This document shows, in pieces, positions 62,958 to 64,000 of a DNA stretch of 64,000 bases. The stretch is from assembly GCA_010279815.1 (NCBI GenBank), contig QEOQ01000221.1, positions 326,973 to 390,972 on the forward strand. The letters run 5' to 3'. Under the pieces are notes generated by a model, which was not told where the DNA came from, searched no databases, and saw nothing but the letters and a program-made list of their open reading frames with translations. The stretch is from Brachionus plicatilis. Taxonomy: Eukaryota > Rotifera > Eurotatoria > Ploima > Brachionidae. The first letter of the stretch is position 1. Every line of letters begins with the position of its first letter. Made by a program: the position numbers and the translations under genes.

Positions 62958-63189
62958 AGAGTGTTTTAAAAATTATTAAAAAAAATTTTCTTTTAAAATA
63001 AAAAACATCGCTTAAGCTAAAAATTGAAAATGATAAATGAAGAAGACATAGGTGTTACTGATGCTCTAGAAGACGATAAAAAAAGGCGGCAAAGATACTC
63101 GTTGTTCATTTATCATTTTTCAATTTTTAGCTTAAGCGATGTTTTTTATTTTAAAATAAAATTTTTTTTAATAATTTTTAAAACACTGA
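62958..63189. mobile_element. Hairpin (foldback) element with 83-bp arms
   Basis: Arms 62958-63040 and 63106-63189 are almost exact inverses (shared ACATCGCTTAAGCTAAAAAT, GTGTTTTAAAAATTATTAAA), separated by 65 bp with AAGAAGACATAGGTG. Such a structure would form a stable hairpin. The ORF at 63024-63239 is a by-product. No target duplication resolved. Confidence 0.8.
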
Positions 63190-63479
63190 GTTTTTCATAT
63201 TGGAATAAAACTGAACTTTTTTTTTTGAAATTAGAATAAAAGCTAAATTTGACTTTAATGATTTTCAAAATTAACTCTACAATTTTTCAAAGATGTCCGT
63301 TATTTTTCAGCCTTTACTCCTTGAATAAAGCTGAATTTAAGCCTTTATAAATGGCTTAAAAAATTAAATTCTCCTTTAGTCCAGTATTTTAATTAAAATA
63401 TATTACAACATGTCGGTTATTGTATTAACTCCAATAGTATAAAAAAGGAACTACAGTTTTATTCCTGGAGTTTTAATCA

Positions 63480-63965
63480 AGCGGTTACGGTAAAAATAAA
63501 AAAATTTTATTTAATAATTAAAAAAAGAAAGAAAAAAATTTATATTTAAAAAATTAAAAAAACAAAAGAAAAATATTTTATTTAAAAAATTTAAAAAAAC
63601 AAAAGAAAAAGAATTTATTTAAAAAATAAAAAAAAATATTATTTAAAAAATACTAAAAATTTTTATTTAAAAAATAAAAAAAATAAATAGAAATTAGTTG
63701 TAGGTAGTTGGTATTTAAAGTCGTTGGTAATTTTTGGCCGTTGGTACTTTTTGGTCTTGGAATTTGTTAGTTATTGGTTGTTGGTCAACGTTCAATCACC
63801 AACTCTCAACAACGCCCAACCTCAACTACCAACAACTTCCAACGACCAAAAAGTACCAACGACTATAAATCATCTACCTACAACTAATTTCTATCTATTT
63901 TTTTTTATTTTTTAAATAAAATTTTTTTTATTTTTTAAATAAAATTTTTTAATACCGTAAACCCT
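63480..63965. mobile_element. Foldback element with GTTGG/CCAAC core and A-rich arms
   Basis: Outer ends GGTTACGGTA (63487) and TACCGTAAACC (63955) are inverted. Next come mirrored A/T blocks of repeated ATTTAAAAAATAAAAA. Inner arms 63682-63745 (TAGAAATTAGTTGTAGGTAG, GTTGGTATTTAAAGTCGTTG) are inverse to 63826-63899. The centre has strand-biased GTTGG on the left and CAAC on the right. The window ends 35 bp further on. Class unknown. Confidence 0.7.
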
Positions 63966-64000
63966 TGCGCATAGGCGTAGCAGTTAATACCTAGCCCTGC

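Overview
The window looks like animal nuclear DNA, very AT-rich outside genes. It carries split eukaryotic genes with short GT-AG introns (often about 42-57 nt), metazoan-type genes (U2AF65, PEX16, a lamin-like protein, a SWI/SNF SMARCC subunit, a ZEB-type zinc finger protein, AP-2 alpha adaptin, an SLC22 transporter), two nuclear tRNA-Cys genes, a Tc1/mariner relic, a non-LTR retrotransposon relic and many small foldback elements. The composition, compact introns and an intronless DUF4874/DUF4832 gene would suit a small protostome such as a monogonont rotifer. That is an inference; no sequence here fixes the taxon. Nothing is bacterial apart from the possible origin of the DUF4874/DUF4832 gene.

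Layout. 0.9-8.0 kb: U2AF65 (-) and PEX16 (+) lie head to head. Their shared upstream region, including PEX16 exon 1, is duplicated about 3 kb apart, with degenerate tandem repeats and a dead Tc1 element between the copies. 7.95-12.6 kb: a long interrupted palindrome whose arms begin inside the last PEX16 exon and enclose an intronless lamin-like gene. 14.5-26.2 kb: SMARCC, with an assembly gap beside a 41-bp minisatellite and at least one exon missing. 26.6-29.2 kb: a short two-exon ZEB-like gene. 32.8-37.9 kb: AP-2 alpha in five exons. 40.4-42.6 kb: SLC22 transporter in eight exons (-). 48.0-52.8 kb: three tandem 1472-bp copies of a broken spectrin-repeat fragment, with a fourth inverted 924-bp copy at 55.75-56.7 kb. 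54.7-55.3 kb: small chromodomain-like gene (-). 57.8-59.2 kb: secreted DUF4874/DUF4832 protein (-). 60.2-64 kb: PHD-like relic, two divergent tRNA-Cys genes, a reverse transcriptase relic and two hairpin elements.

The genes are not a functional operon; they are ordinary housekeeping and cell-biology genes. The more unusual content is structural. There is a set of palindromic non-autonomous transposons with GGCA-type ends, 8-bp target duplications and a shared TGCAGA-rich core. There is a second, hAT-like MITE family. Several segmental duplications have copied pieces of genes (PEX16 exon 1, PEX16 last exon, spectrin). Codon GC content is also high at the 5' ends of U2AF65, SMARCC and AP-2 alpha and falls towards the 3' ends.

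Exon joins were made by eye from splice signals, reading-frame phase and remembered family sequences. No alignment or database search was run.
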